A DNA stretch of 64,000 nt from an uncultured Allomuricauda sp. (GTDB lineage: Bacteria > Bacteroidota > Bacteroidia > Flavobacteriales > Flavobacteriaceae). The stretch is from positions 62,001-126,000 of the forward strand of contig NZ_CANLYK010000004.1 in NCBI RefSeq assembly GCF_947495325.1. The letters run 5' to 3'. The position numbers were made by a program, and so were the translations under genes. Shown piece by piece: positions 27,973 through 35,783 of this stretch. The notes under the pieces are model-generated. The model made no database searches. It was not told the origin of the DNA and saw only the letters and a list, made by a program, of their open reading frames with translations. Numbering within the stretch: the stretch's first letter is position 1; each line of letters starts with the position of its first letter.

Positions 27973-30375
27973 TTATTGAAAAGTAAAATTATAGGTCAAT
28001 GCAAATATGGGACTATTGGCAACTGAGAGTTCATAGGCTCCCACAGGTTGACCTGCAAAAATATAGGAATACTTTCCTGCATCGCGTGAGCCATAGAATA
28101 CATTGAACGGATTTTTTCTTCCATAAACGTTATAGACGGTAAAGGTCCAGTCCCCTACCCATCTGGGGTTCTTCTTTTTGGTATATTTTATCTTCCATGA
28201 AAAGTCCAAACGATGGTATACCGGTAGTCGAGCATTGTTTCGTTCCAAAAATATGGGCACATCAATATCCTCAAGTTCAAATATGCCGTTGGCAATGGTA
28301 TAAGGCCTTCCTGATTGACCCGTAAAATTAAAACTGAACGTATTGAATTTGTCACCCTCGAGATTTAGGGTAGCGTTGACCACATGAGGCCTATCGAAAT
28401 CAGAATTATACCATTTGTTCCTATTAATACTTGTTGTTAAACCTTCATCATCTGATCGGAGCAAACTCTTGGACCAGGTATAATTTATCCATCCGTTCAC
28501 CTTTCCTGTAGGTTTCTTTAGACTAAACTCCACACCATAGGCTTTACCCAAAACTTGGACCACATCTTGCTCTATGGCATCTTCTAAAAAGAACCTCGCG
28601 CCAGGTCTATAGGTAAGATTATTTTCAGTATCCCTATAATATCCCTCAATGCCCATTTCCACATCGTTCTTAAAGTTTTTGAAAATCCCAAGTCCAAAGG
28701 AATTACTGATTTGAGGTTTAATAAAGGGGTCAGCTGTTTTCCAACGGGATGTTGGTATGGGCGTAGTACTATTATAAATATTTTGCAAATACTGGTTTAC
28801 GTTGGCATAACTTGCCTTGAGCGAGGTGTTTTCATCCAACAATAAGCTAACTCCAATTCGAGGTTCTAGATTGGAAAAGGCTTGTACTTTTTCTCCCTTT
28901 TCAAAAAATTCAGCATCCACTAGATTACCTGCATCGTCATAAGCATTGAGGGTATAGGGCCCCTGGAACAAAAAGTGGTTGAATCTTAACCCACCCGAAA
29001 GCGTTAAATTCTCCAAAGGATGCCAATTCACACTTGTGAATCCTGAAAACTCATAGCTGGTCTCCGAGGGAAGTGATACTGGAAAAACATTTACAGATGT
29101 TCCTGGATTAAGTTCCCCTGGGTCAATTTTGTATCGATTTACCTGTACTCCCGCATAATAATCCAACTTGTCAGATTCTTTTTTGGAAAACTCAGAAAGC
29201 AAACTGGTGTAATTGATTCCAGAAACATACTCTATTTCGTTGGAACTATCCAATTCAGGAAAAATATTCTTTGGAGTATAATTGCTTCCTACCAATATGG
29301 CTCTTAGATTGGAATTATCGTTGAAAGTATGAAGCCAATTCAATGTTCCGTTCAAGGTTTGAAAGTCGTATTGGTTGTTTTCAGCATTGATGTTCTCTAT
29401 CTGTGTTATCAAATCCAACTGGTAAAAATCCTTACTATAAAAACCGGTAAGACTAATCTGGTCCTTTTCACTGGGGAGGTACAATAATTTCACAGTACTA
29501 TCATAAAATCTTGCTTTGGTGTTTTCAAGTCTGTCCGAAAACAAGGGAAGCAGAAAATCTGTAAGACCGGCCCTACCTCCAGCAATGAGCATCAGCTTAT
29601 CTTTAATTATCGGTGTCTCTATGGCGACCCTACTGGATACCAACCCGATACCCCCTCTAATTTTAAATTTGTCTGTATATGGATTTTTTACCTTAACATC
29701 CATTACGGAAGTCGTCCTTCCGCCGTACCGAGCCGGAATATTGGCTCTGTATAAATCCACGAAAGCGATGACATCTGGGGTAAATACAGAAAAAAGTCCG
29801 AACAAATGTGTTGGATTAAAAACTGGGGCATAATCGTATAACAATAAATTTTGATCCAAAGAGCCTCCCCGAACGGATAGACCGTTACTGATTTCTCCTG
29901 AATTATTGACTCCCGCCAACAGAGTCATGCCACGTAAAACATCAAACTCCCCGATTGCGGCCGGGATTTTTTTCAGTTCCTGGGTCTTTAGTTGCAAGAC
30001 TCCCATTTGGGGAGATTCCACATTGTCATTATTTCTCTTTGCCCGCACCACTACCTCTGACAATCTTTCCTGACTCTCATCCAGCACTATGTTCAGAGAA
30101 ATATCCTTATCAAGGGAAACATTCCTTTCATAGGCATAAAAACCAATATGGGTCGCCTTAATGCGATAGCTGTTTGCAGGGAGATCAATAGTGAATTGTC
30201 CTTTGTCATCCGTAATACCACCACACTGGCATGGTGTTATGGAAATACCTACATTCTCCATTGCATCTCCCAAACTACCATCTGTTATTCGTATGGACAA
30301 TTTGTATTCTTGACCTTGGACGGCCGAAATTCCAAGTAGTAAGAAAACCCAAAAGAGATAATTGTTTTTTTTCAT
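27973..30375 (-). CDS. TonB-dependent outer membrane receptor with carboxypeptidase-like N-terminal domain
   Basis: The 800-residue product has a Sec signal peptide (ending AVQGQ), a carboxypeptidase-regulatory-like beta domain at about 22-110 (CGGITDDKGQFTID, a repeat unit typical of SusC-like and related receptors), a plug domain (LSVRGGSLDQNLLLYDYAPV, PARYGGRTTSVMDV) and a 22-strand-type barrel ending in a C-terminal aromatic residue (YNFTFQ). It is shorter than SusC proteins and lacks a SusD partner. Instead it is preceded by a DUF4249 lipoprotein gene, 32 bases upstream, a pairing common in Flavobacteriaceae. Such pairs are thought to import a substrate other than large glycans; the ligand is unknown. 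Energy should come from TonB-ExbB-ExbD. Confidence 0.92.
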   Translation of the reverse strand: MKKNNYLFWVFLLLGISAVQGQEYKLSIRITDGSLGDAMENVGISITPCQCGGITDDKGQFTIDLPANSYRIKATHIGFYAYERNVSLDKDISLNIVLDESQERLSEVVVRAKRNNDNVESPQMGVLQLKTQELKKIPAAIGEFDVLRGMTLLAGVNNSGEISNGLSVRGGSLDQNLLLYDYAPVFNPTHLFGLFSVFTPDVIAFVDLYRANIPARYGGRTTSVMDVKVKNPYTDKFKIRGGIGLVSSRVAIETPIIKDKLMLIAGGRAGLTDFLLPLFSDRLENTKARFYDSTVKLLYLPSEKDQISLTGFYSKDFYQLDLITQIENINAENNQYDFQTLNGTLNWLHTFNDNSNLRAILVGSNYTPKNIFPELDSSNEIEYVSGINYTSLLSEFSKKESDKLDYYAGVQVNRYKIDPGELNPGTSVNVFPVSLPSETSYEFSGFTSVNWHPLENLTLSGGLRFNHFLFQGPYTLNAYDDAGNLVDAEFFEKGEKVQAFSNLEPRIGVSLLLDENTSLKASYANVNQYLQNIYNSTTPIPTSRWKTADPFIKPQISNSFGLGIFKNFKNDVEMGIEGYYRDTENNLTYRPGARFFLEDAIEQDVVQVLGKAYGVEFSLKKPTGKVNGWINYTWSKSLLRSDDEGLTTSINRNKWYNSDFDRPHVVNATLNLEGDKFNTFSFNFTGQSGRPYTIANGIFELEDIDVPIFLERNNARLPVYHRLDFSWKIKYTKKKNPRWVGDWTFTVYNVYGRKNPFNVFYGSRDAGKYSYIFAGQPVGAYELSVANSPIFALTYNFTFQ

Positions 30376-30407
30376 GTTGTATTCCTATGTGATGAAAAAC
30401 TTCTAAA

Positions 30408-31571
30408 TTAATTTGGCCAACCTACAGGGCGAAAGCTGGTATTATAGCGATTTTCCTCCGGGCAGGATACGTAAAACACCCAGTCCTCCGGCGCTACTCC
30501 TGGTGGAGGTCTATCTTCTTCCGTTACTTCCTCTATTTCCGCTTCAATCTCAGGTCCAACTATTTGATCCCGTTCGATAAAAATTCGAGCTATATCGGTC
30601 GGGGCGGCCGTAAACCTACCCAAGACGAACTCCTCACTGTCTGCCGGATTAAACATGTTTCCAATCAAGGCCGCGGGAGGAGGCGAATTAAAACCGCCAT
30701 TATTATCCACTAAATCTTTTAAGGTCTGGAAATACCGAAATGCTTCTGCAGAAAGTGAAACTTGCTGAACCTCCACCAATATGTCCTTTTTATTGTACAG
30801 AAGAACATCAGCTATGGCCAGTTGTGTGGAATTTCCGTTGGTAAATTCATCTGACCAAATATTAATGTTTTCATTATAGCGAATACGCCAACATTCATTT
30901 TCACATCGATATGAATAATAGGGAACTATAGACTCAGGAAAATTAGGATATGGATCCACCGGTATACAGGTACCATCCCTATAAATATGGGAGTTGGAAC
31001 ATATCGCACAGAGATCTTTCAACTCAAAAGAGCGGAAACTCCAATAATAAAAATTTTCCTGACCAAGGGGATCATTAAAGCCAACCTCAATGGAATGTCC
31101 CGGTAAAAACCGATCAAACCCAATATCAAAAACAAGTTCTGGGTCATATGTGGCACTTATGGAATTTATGTATACGGGCTCCACTATAGTTTCCGGTAGC
31201 GATTTGTAATTTCTACCATCCGAAAGCAAAACATCCAGTTCCCAAGTATCCCCAACGGAGGCAACAAAATCCATCGGAGGAACATAAACCCCAGAACCAT
31301 CTTCTTCGGAAAACATTACCACCGTCCCTGTATTTGAATTGAGCAAGGACACTACCGCTTCGTTGACCGGTATATTGGAATAGCGATTCCGCTCAACCAC
31401 AGACTCCTTGATCGTTACAAAGGATACCCCTATCGAGGTTGTCACGATCGACTCTATGGTAACAAGATTACTTCTAAATTCAAATTCCGGTTCTACAGGT
31501 TCCGTACAACCCGATAAAAGAAAACAATATGCACTAAATACAATTATTATAAAACTTACATTATTGGACAT
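30408..31571 (-). CDS. DUF4249 surface/periplasmic lipoprotein partner of the TonB receptor
   Basis: The 387-residue product is a lipoprotein: signal SFIIIVFSAYCFLLSGC with the lipobox Cys at residue 22. The mature part opens VEPEFEFRSNLVTIESIVT and contains the immunoglobulin-like region VVSLLNSNTGTVVMFSEEDGSGVY, both typical of DUF4249. The middle has a small cysteine cluster not expected for every member: LCAICSN, GTCIPVD and RCENECWRI, seven Cys in about 50 residues. It is the first gene of a two-gene operon with the TonB receptor and probably caps or assists that receptor at the outer membrane. Family assignment is from pattern and context; the ligand is unknown. Confidence 0.85.
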   Translation of the reverse strand: MSNNVSFIIIVFSAYCFLLSGCTEPVEPEFEFRSNLVTIESIVTTSIGVSFVTIKESVVERNRYSNIPVNEAVVSLLNSNTGTVVMFSEEDGSGVYVPPMDFVASVGDTWELDVLLSDGRNYKSLPETIVEPVYINSISATYDPELVFDIGFDRFLPGHSIEVGFNDPLGQENFYYWSFRSFELKDLCAICSNSHIYRDGTCIPVDPYPNFPESIVPYYSYRCENECWRIRYNENINIWSDEFTNGNSTQLAIADVLLYNKKDILVEVQQVSLSAEAFRYFQTLKDLVDNNGGFNSPPPAALIGNMFNPADSEEFVLGRFTAAPTDIARIFIERDQIVGPEIEAEIEEVTEEDRPPPGVAPEDWVFYVSCPEENRYNTSFRPVGWPN

Positions 31572-31924
31572 TGACTGGAATTATATAAAACAAAGCGACT
31601 AATGTAGCTGTATTCTTATGTGCAATGTTGAAAACATCGGTCAACTAGTATAAAACATCACCCATTTGTTAATTTGTGGGTCATCCTTCTAGACGAACAC
31701 CTGTGCTTTAAAGACCTTTCTTTAAAAAATAAGCACAGACCTATTATGATTGTCTTAAACGGAATAATGTTGTTATAGAAAAACTACCTTTCTAGCTCTT
31801 TTCATATGACTTCTTTAACATGAGATGTTAAAATAGTTGCGAGGGTATTCCAAAAATACTTGGAGTTGATAAATTCATCCATTTTGTCAATTTTTTTTTA
31901 GCTTGGACATAATAATTCAGAAAA
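31572..31924. other. Intergenic region, 353 bases, no gene seen
   Basis: AT-rich divergent gap between the DUF4249 gene and the NTF2-like lipoprotein gene. I see no supported open frame on either strand, no tRNA, and no full TTTG-N19-TAnnTTTG promoter. There are two weak dyads: ACCCA/TGGGT at 31660-31681 and TCCAA/TTGGA around 31849-31865. It must hold the promoters of both flanking genes, but I cannot place them. Confidence 0.5.
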
Positions 31925-32401
31925 ATGAAACCAATTCAATTACTCCCCCTATACCTAATAATTTTGACAACAATAGCTTGCCAGGAAACGGTTAAATCCA
32001 ACAAAGATGATAGCGACAAAAAGAATAGTTTATTACAAACCATAGAAACATTCAACACCGCTTTTTCAAAAGGCGACTTGGCTACTCTGAACTCATTGAC
32101 AACCGAGAACTATATTCACACCACCGGAAATTCAAAGGCAATTGGAAAATCTGAGTGGTTTAAGTATCTAGAAAAAAGAACCGCCCAAATTCAATCTGGA
32201 AATCTTAAAGTAATATCCTATACTTTAGACGAACAGCATATTGAAATATACCAAGACAATGCCATTGTAACTGGTAAAATTTCTGTTGTAACTCAAGATA
32301 GTGTACTGTTAAAAGAAAATCAATACCGCATCACCAATATTTGGGCAAATGTTTCTGGTGTATGGAAACGCGCCGCATTTCATGATGGAAAAATAAAATA
32401 G
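31925..32401 (+). CDS. NTF2-like (DUF4440/SnoaL-type) lipoprotein
   Basis: The 158-residue product has a lipoprotein signal (LILTTIAC, Cys at residue 19), a charged linker, then one NTF2-like alpha+beta domain: LLQTIETFNTAFSKGDLATL, LTTENYIHTTGNSKAIGKSE and RITNIWANVSGVWKRAAFHD. Proteins of this kind often carry a DUF4440 label and include isomerase-like and binding proteins; no catalytic residue set can be named here. It is transcribed alone and ends at a strong terminator. Function is unknown beyond the fold and an envelope location. Confidence 0.82.
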   Translation: MKPIQLLPLYLIILTTIACQETVKSNKDDSDKKNSLLQTIETFNTAFSKGDLATLNSLTTENYIHTTGNSKAIGKSEWFKYLEKRTAQIQSGNLKVISYTLDEQHIEIYQDNAIVTGKISVVTQDSVLLKENQYRITNIWANVSGVWKRAAFHDGKIK

Positions 32402-32432
32402 ATAGAACCTGTTAGAAACAAACTAAAACCTA

Positions 32433-32457
32433 AAAAGGCACCCAATGGGTGCCTTTT
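32433..32457. terminator. Bidirectional terminator after the NTF2-like lipoprotein gene
   Basis: An 11-bp perfect stem AAAAGGCACCC/GGGTGCCTTTT around AAT, between the convergent NTF2-like gene and the 56-residue hypothetical gene. Confidence 0.92.
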
Positions 32458-32480
32458 CTTATCGTATTATTCGTTTTTGT

Positions 32481-32651
32481 TTACCAGCCAAAAGCCAGTT
32501 TAAATTTTGATTTAGTTTTCTTTTTAACTTTTTGTTGTTCTACTTCCGCTTCATGATTCCTAAGACGTGCGTCCTGCTCAAAATGCGCGAACATTTCCAT
32601 TGAAAACGGTGAAGCTTGCCAAACATTTGGATAATGCTTTAACTTTTTCAT
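32481..32651 (-). CDS. Small basic hypothetical protein, 56 residues
   Basis: I do not recognise a family. From the ATG at 32651 the product reads MKKLKHYPNVWQASPFSMEM and ends in a Lys-rich tail (KVKKKTKSKFKLAFGW). It has no signal peptide or membrane helix and would be a small basic cytoplasmic protein. The frame extends to 32690 but the upstream 13 residues look non-coding. Support comes from its position: a strong terminator stands directly past its stop on the minus strand, and the interval is otherwise unexplained. It might be a nucleic-acid-binding or purely structural peptide; this is a guess. Confidence 0.5.
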   Translation of the reverse strand: MKKLKHYPNVWQASPFSMEMFAHFEQDARLRNHEAEVEQQKVKKKTKSKFKLAFGW

Positions 32652-32791
32652 AGTGAAATAATTTTCAATTAATACAAAGCAAAATTCCACCTATTACTAT
32701 CGTTTCAAAACAACATGATTTTCCTATTTCTATGCTATTTTATCCCTATTATTACTTTTGGGAAGTAAAAATCCTAACATGGGATAAAAAA

Positions 32792-33238
32792 TCAGAAATT
32801 TTCATAGTTATCCCCAATTTTATCCAAAACCCTTAAAAAAGTTTCAAACTCTTCATTATCCAGGGCTTTTACAGCTTGTTTACGCAAAAGGTTGGCATGA
32901 GGTTCTATTTTGGAGATAATATCCTGCCCTTTTAGGGTCAACTCTAATTTAAAACGTTTTAAATCACCTTTAAAACGAGTCTTGGTAATCCAACCTTTTC
33001 GTTCAAGTCCCCCAATAACCCGGGAAGTAGTGGCTCTGTTCCTAAAATTGGACTTTACAATATCAGATTGGGATACATCTTTGCCCAACTGATAAATACG
33101 GTATAGAATTACCCATTGCTCAATGGTAAGTTCCACTCCCAATTCTTTGAACTTTCTAAGGTAGGCGTCCTGCACTTTGCGCAAAACCAAATCCAAATGC
33201 AATCCAATACCTGATATTTCGTCTATTTGATGAAGCAT
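32792..33238 (-). CDS. MarR-family transcriptional regulator, likely of the tyrosine degradation genes
   Basis: The 148-residue product has the MarR layout: N-terminal dimer helix, winged helix-turn-helix with YRIYQLGKDVSQSDIVKSNF and the recognition-helix region RATTSRVIGGLERKGWITKTR, and a C-terminal dimer helix. MarR proteins usually repress a neighbouring gene set until a small, often aromatic, ligand binds. It is divergent from hppD with 142 bases between the starts, and that gap contains a 15-base inverted repeat of MarR-operator type. Control of homogentisate-pathway genes by 4-hydroxyphenylpyruvate, homogentisate or tyrosine is therefore a reasonable inference, with autoregulation likely. 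Confidence 0.92.
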   Translation of the reverse strand: MLHQIDEISGIGLHLDLVLRKVQDAYLRKFKELGVELTIEQWVILYRIYQLGKDVSQSDIVKSNFRNRATTSRVIGGLERKGWITKTRFKGDLKRFKLELTLKGQDIISKIEPHANLLRKQAVKALDNEEFETFLRVLDKIGDNYENF

Positions 33239-33337
33239 GCCTATCCTTTTATCCGCTATTCCAGTTATCTACCCGAAATTACTTCAGATTTTAACAATTA
33301 TTTGACCTAAACTGAGCTAAAGTAGTTTCAAAATTAC

Positions 33338-33345
33338 TATTTTTG
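33338..33345 (+). promoter_or_regulatory. Candidate -7 element of the hppD operon
   Basis: TATTTTTG matches TAnnTTTG 36 bases before the hppD start. The -33 region is poor, as may be expected for a regulated promoter. The last bases overlap the inverted repeat at 33343-33357. Confidence 0.45.
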
Positions 33346-33357
33346 TTGCATCAACAA
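33343..33357. promoter_or_regulatory. Candidate MarR operator (inverted repeat)
   Basis: TTGTTG-CAT-CAACAA is a perfect 6-bp inverted repeat with a 3-base spacer, a size and shape typical of MarR-family operators. It lies in the divergent marR/hppD gap and overlaps promoter elements on both strands. Confidence 0.6.
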
Positions 33358-33380
33358 CAATAATTTAAAATATAGCTGAT

Positions 33381-34514
33381 ATGAGCACCTCTACGTTACC
33401 AAAATTACATGATGCCGCCAAAGATTTTATGCCCATAAACGGCACAGATTATTTGGAACTTTATGTGAGCAATTCAAAACAGGCAGCTCACTTTTATAAA
33501 ACCGCCTTTGGCTTTCAATCATTAGCTTATGCAGGGTTGGAAACCGGGTTAAAAGATAGGGAAAGTTATGTGGTGGTTCAAGATAAAATTAGGCTTGTGC
33601 TTACCTCTCCTTTAAAAAGCGGTACCGATATCGGCCGTCATATAGACCAACATGGAGATGGAATCAAGGTGGTGGCCCTATGGGTAGATGATGCCACCTA
33701 TGCATACAATACAGCTATGGAACGTGGTGCAAAATCCTACATGGAACCGCAAGTTGAAGAAGACAACACAGGAAAAATTGTTCGTTCCGGTATTTATACC
33801 TACGGTGAGACTGTTCACATTTTTGTAGAAAGAAAAGATTACAACGGAACATTTATGCCTGGGTTTAGAAAATGGGAGACTCCGGACTACAATCCATCTC
33901 CCGTTGGATTAAAATTTGTAGACCATATGGTTGGAAATGTTGGATGGAACCAAATGAACGAGTGGGTGAATTTTTACGAAAACGTCATGGGTTTCACCCA
34001 AATACTTTCTTTTGATGATAAAGATATCTCTACAGATTTCACTGCTCTTATGAGCAAAGTAATGAGTAATGGTAACGGTCGTATTAAATTTCCAATAAAC
34101 GAACCTGCAGCTGGAAAGAAAAAATCCCAAGTAGAAGAATATCTTGATTTTTATGAAGGTGAAGGTGTTCAACACATTGCAGTGGCCACAGATGACGTAA
34201 TTGCTACAGTTAGGCAGCTTAAAAGTAGAGGGGTTGAGTTTCTAAAAGTACCTGATACCTATTATGATGCCGTGTTGGACCGTGTTGGCGAAATTGATGA
34301 GGATATTGCCCCTTTAAAAGAACTGGGTATTTTGGTTGACCGGGATGATGAAGGCTATTTATTACAGATTTTTACCCGTCCGGTGGAACCAAGACCAACC
34401 ATGTTTTTTGAAATCATTCAAAGAAAAGGTGCACAATCATTTGGAAAAGGTAACTTTAAAGCACTGTTTGAAGCTATTGAGAGAGAACAGGAACTTAGGG
34501 GAACTTTGCATTAA
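33381..34514 (+). CDS. hppD: 4-hydroxyphenylpyruvate dioxygenase
   Basis: This Fe(II) enzyme converts 4-hydroxyphenylpyruvate to homogentisate, the second step of tyrosine degradation. The 377-residue product has two vicinal-oxygen-chelate repeats. The iron ligands are visible as His182 (KFVDHMVGNV), His265 (GVQHIAVATDD) and Glu344 (FFEIIQRKG), and the C-terminal QSFGKGNFKALFEAIE helix that closes the active site is present. First gene of a five-gene run (hppD-hmgA-fahA-flavin reductase-aminotransferase), 15 bases before hmgA, and divergent from the marR gene that probably controls it. Confidence 0.97.
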   Translation: MSTSTLPKLHDAAKDFMPINGTDYLELYVSNSKQAAHFYKTAFGFQSLAYAGLETGLKDRESYVVVQDKIRLVLTSPLKSGTDIGRHIDQHGDGIKVVALWVDDATYAYNTAMERGAKSYMEPQVEEDNTGKIVRSGIYTYGETVHIFVERKDYNGTFMPGFRKWETPDYNPSPVGLKFVDHMVGNVGWNQMNEWVNFYENVMGFTQILSFDDKDISTDFTALMSKVMSNGNGRIKFPINEPAAGKKKSQVEEYLDFYEGEGVQHIAVATDDVIATVRQLKSRGVEFLKVPDTYYDAVLDRVGEIDEDIAPLKELGILVDRDDEGYLLQIFTRPVEPRPTMFFEIIQRKGAQSFGKGNFKALFEAIEREQELRGTLH

Positions 34515-34529
34515 TTAAAACATTCTAGT

Positions 34530-35687
34530 ATGCCAATCTATCATAAACTCGGAAAGATTCCGCAGAAAAGACACACCCAATTTACGAAACCAGATGGGAG
34601 TCTATATTATGAACAATTATTTGGCACCATAGGTTTTGATGGCATGTCTTCTCTACTTTACCACATGCACAGACCCACACAGGTCTCTGCAATTGGCAAA
34701 GCGGTTGACCTAAGTCCAAAAATTGCTGTTGAAAAAAATATTGCCTCTCGTAAGCTTATAGGTTTTGATGTCGCTCCCAAAGATGACTTTTTGGACTCAC
34801 GAGAACCAATGCTTGTAAATAGCGATGTGCATGTGGGTTTGGCAGCTCCAAAAAAATCAATGACCGAGTATTTTTATAAAAACTCGGATGCCGATGAGAT
34901 GCTTTTTATCCATAAAGGAACGGGTACTCTAAAAACATTTTTAGGTAATATTCCATTTGAATATGGTGATTACCTAATTATTCCCCGTGGGATGATTTAT
35001 CAAATTGAGTTTGACACTGAGGATAACCGCATACTATATGCAGAATCCTTTCATCCCATCTATACACCCAAACGATATAGAAACTGGTTTGGGCAATTGT
35101 TAGAACATTCTCCATTCTGCGAACGTGACTACAAATTGCCTCAAGATTTGCAAACCCATGATGAGAAAGGCGAGTTTGTAATGAAAATAAAGAAACAGGG
35201 TATGTTGCATACGCTCGTATATGCTTCGCACCCTTTTGACGTTGTGGGTTGGGATGGGTACAATTTTCCCTACGGATTTTCCATTCATAATTTTGAGCCC
35301 ATTACCGGTCGTGTGCACCAGCCACCACCAGTGCACCAAACCTTTGAGACCAGTGCTTTCGTAATTTGCTCTTTTTGCCCAAGATTGTACGATTACCATC
35401 CAAAGGCAATTCCAGCACCATATAATCACTCCAATATAGATTCCGATGAAGTATTGTATTATGTGGATGGGGATTTTATGAGCAGAACAGGCATTGGCCC
35501 TGGTTACATCTCCTTGCATCCCGCAGGGATTCCACACGGGCCACACCCTGGAACATATGAGGCTAGTATAGGCAAAACCAAAACTGAAGAATTAGCCGTT
35601 ATGATCGATACGTTCAAACCACTTCAGGTCACAGAAAATGCCTTGAAGATTGATGACGGTACGTATTACAAATCTTGGGTAGAATAA
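34530..35687 (+). CDS. hmgA: Homogentisate 1,2-dioxygenase
   Basis: HmgA opens the aromatic ring of homogentisate to maleylacetoacetate with Fe(II). The 385-residue product is shorter than the roughly 430-445 residues of animal and proteobacterial enzymes but keeps the cupin core: EMLFIHKGTGTLKTFLGNIP, GDYLIIPRGMIYQIEFD, and the metal-binding and substrate loop SLHPAGIPHGPHPGTYEAS. The N-terminal MPIYHKLGKIPQKRHTQF is typical of the Bacteroidota branch. It lies 15 bases after hppD. A 24-bp inverted repeat separates it from fahA. Confidence 0.95.
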   Translation: MPIYHKLGKIPQKRHTQFTKPDGSLYYEQLFGTIGFDGMSSLLYHMHRPTQVSAIGKAVDLSPKIAVEKNIASRKLIGFDVAPKDDFLDSREPMLVNSDVHVGLAAPKKSMTEYFYKNSDADEMLFIHKGTGTLKTFLGNIPFEYGDYLIIPRGMIYQIEFDTEDNRILYAESFHPIYTPKRYRNWFGQLLEHSPFCERDYKLPQDLQTHDEKGEFVMKIKKQGMLHTLVYASHPFDVVGWDGYNFPYGFSIHNFEPITGRVHQPPPVHQTFETSAFVICSFCPRLYDYHPKAIPAPYNHSNIDSDEVLYYVDGDFMSRTGIGPGYISLHPAGIPHGPHPGTYEASIGKTKTEELAVMIDTFKPLQVTENALKIDDGTYYKSWVE

Positions 35688-35700
35688 ATAGATGGCCTTA

Positions 35701-35766
35701 TGTCAGTTCGAGCGCAGTCGAGAACACATAAGGCATAAATAATTCTCGACTGCGCTCGAACTGACA
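35701..35766. repeat. REP-like inverted repeat between hmgA and fahA
   Basis: Two perfectly complementary 24-base arms (35701-35724 and 35743-35766) flank an 18-base centre. Each arm contains the self-complementary-rich core TTCGAGCGCAGTCGAG. The GC-rich arms contrast with the AT-rich surroundings. The structure is that of an intergenic palindromic repeat; I recall similar TTCGAGCGCAGTCGAG-bearing elements from flavobacterial intergenic regions. It is the only copy I noticed in this window. In RNA it would form a very stable hairpin within the operon transcript. Confidence 0.85.
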
Positions 35767-35783
35767 ATTCAATTTTAATTTTC

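Larger units (their letters stand above)
33329..33357 (-). promoter_or_regulatory. Candidate promoter of the marR gene
   Basis: On the minus strand TTG (33357-33355), 18 bases, then TAATTTTG (33336-33329) resemble the Bacteroidota promoter. It overlaps the inverted repeat at 33343-33357, which would let the regulator repress its own gene. Confidence 0.45.

Noticed and set aside
31572-31924. A small RNA gene in the 353-base gap
   Set aside because: No promoter plus terminator pair could be found; the dyads are too short.
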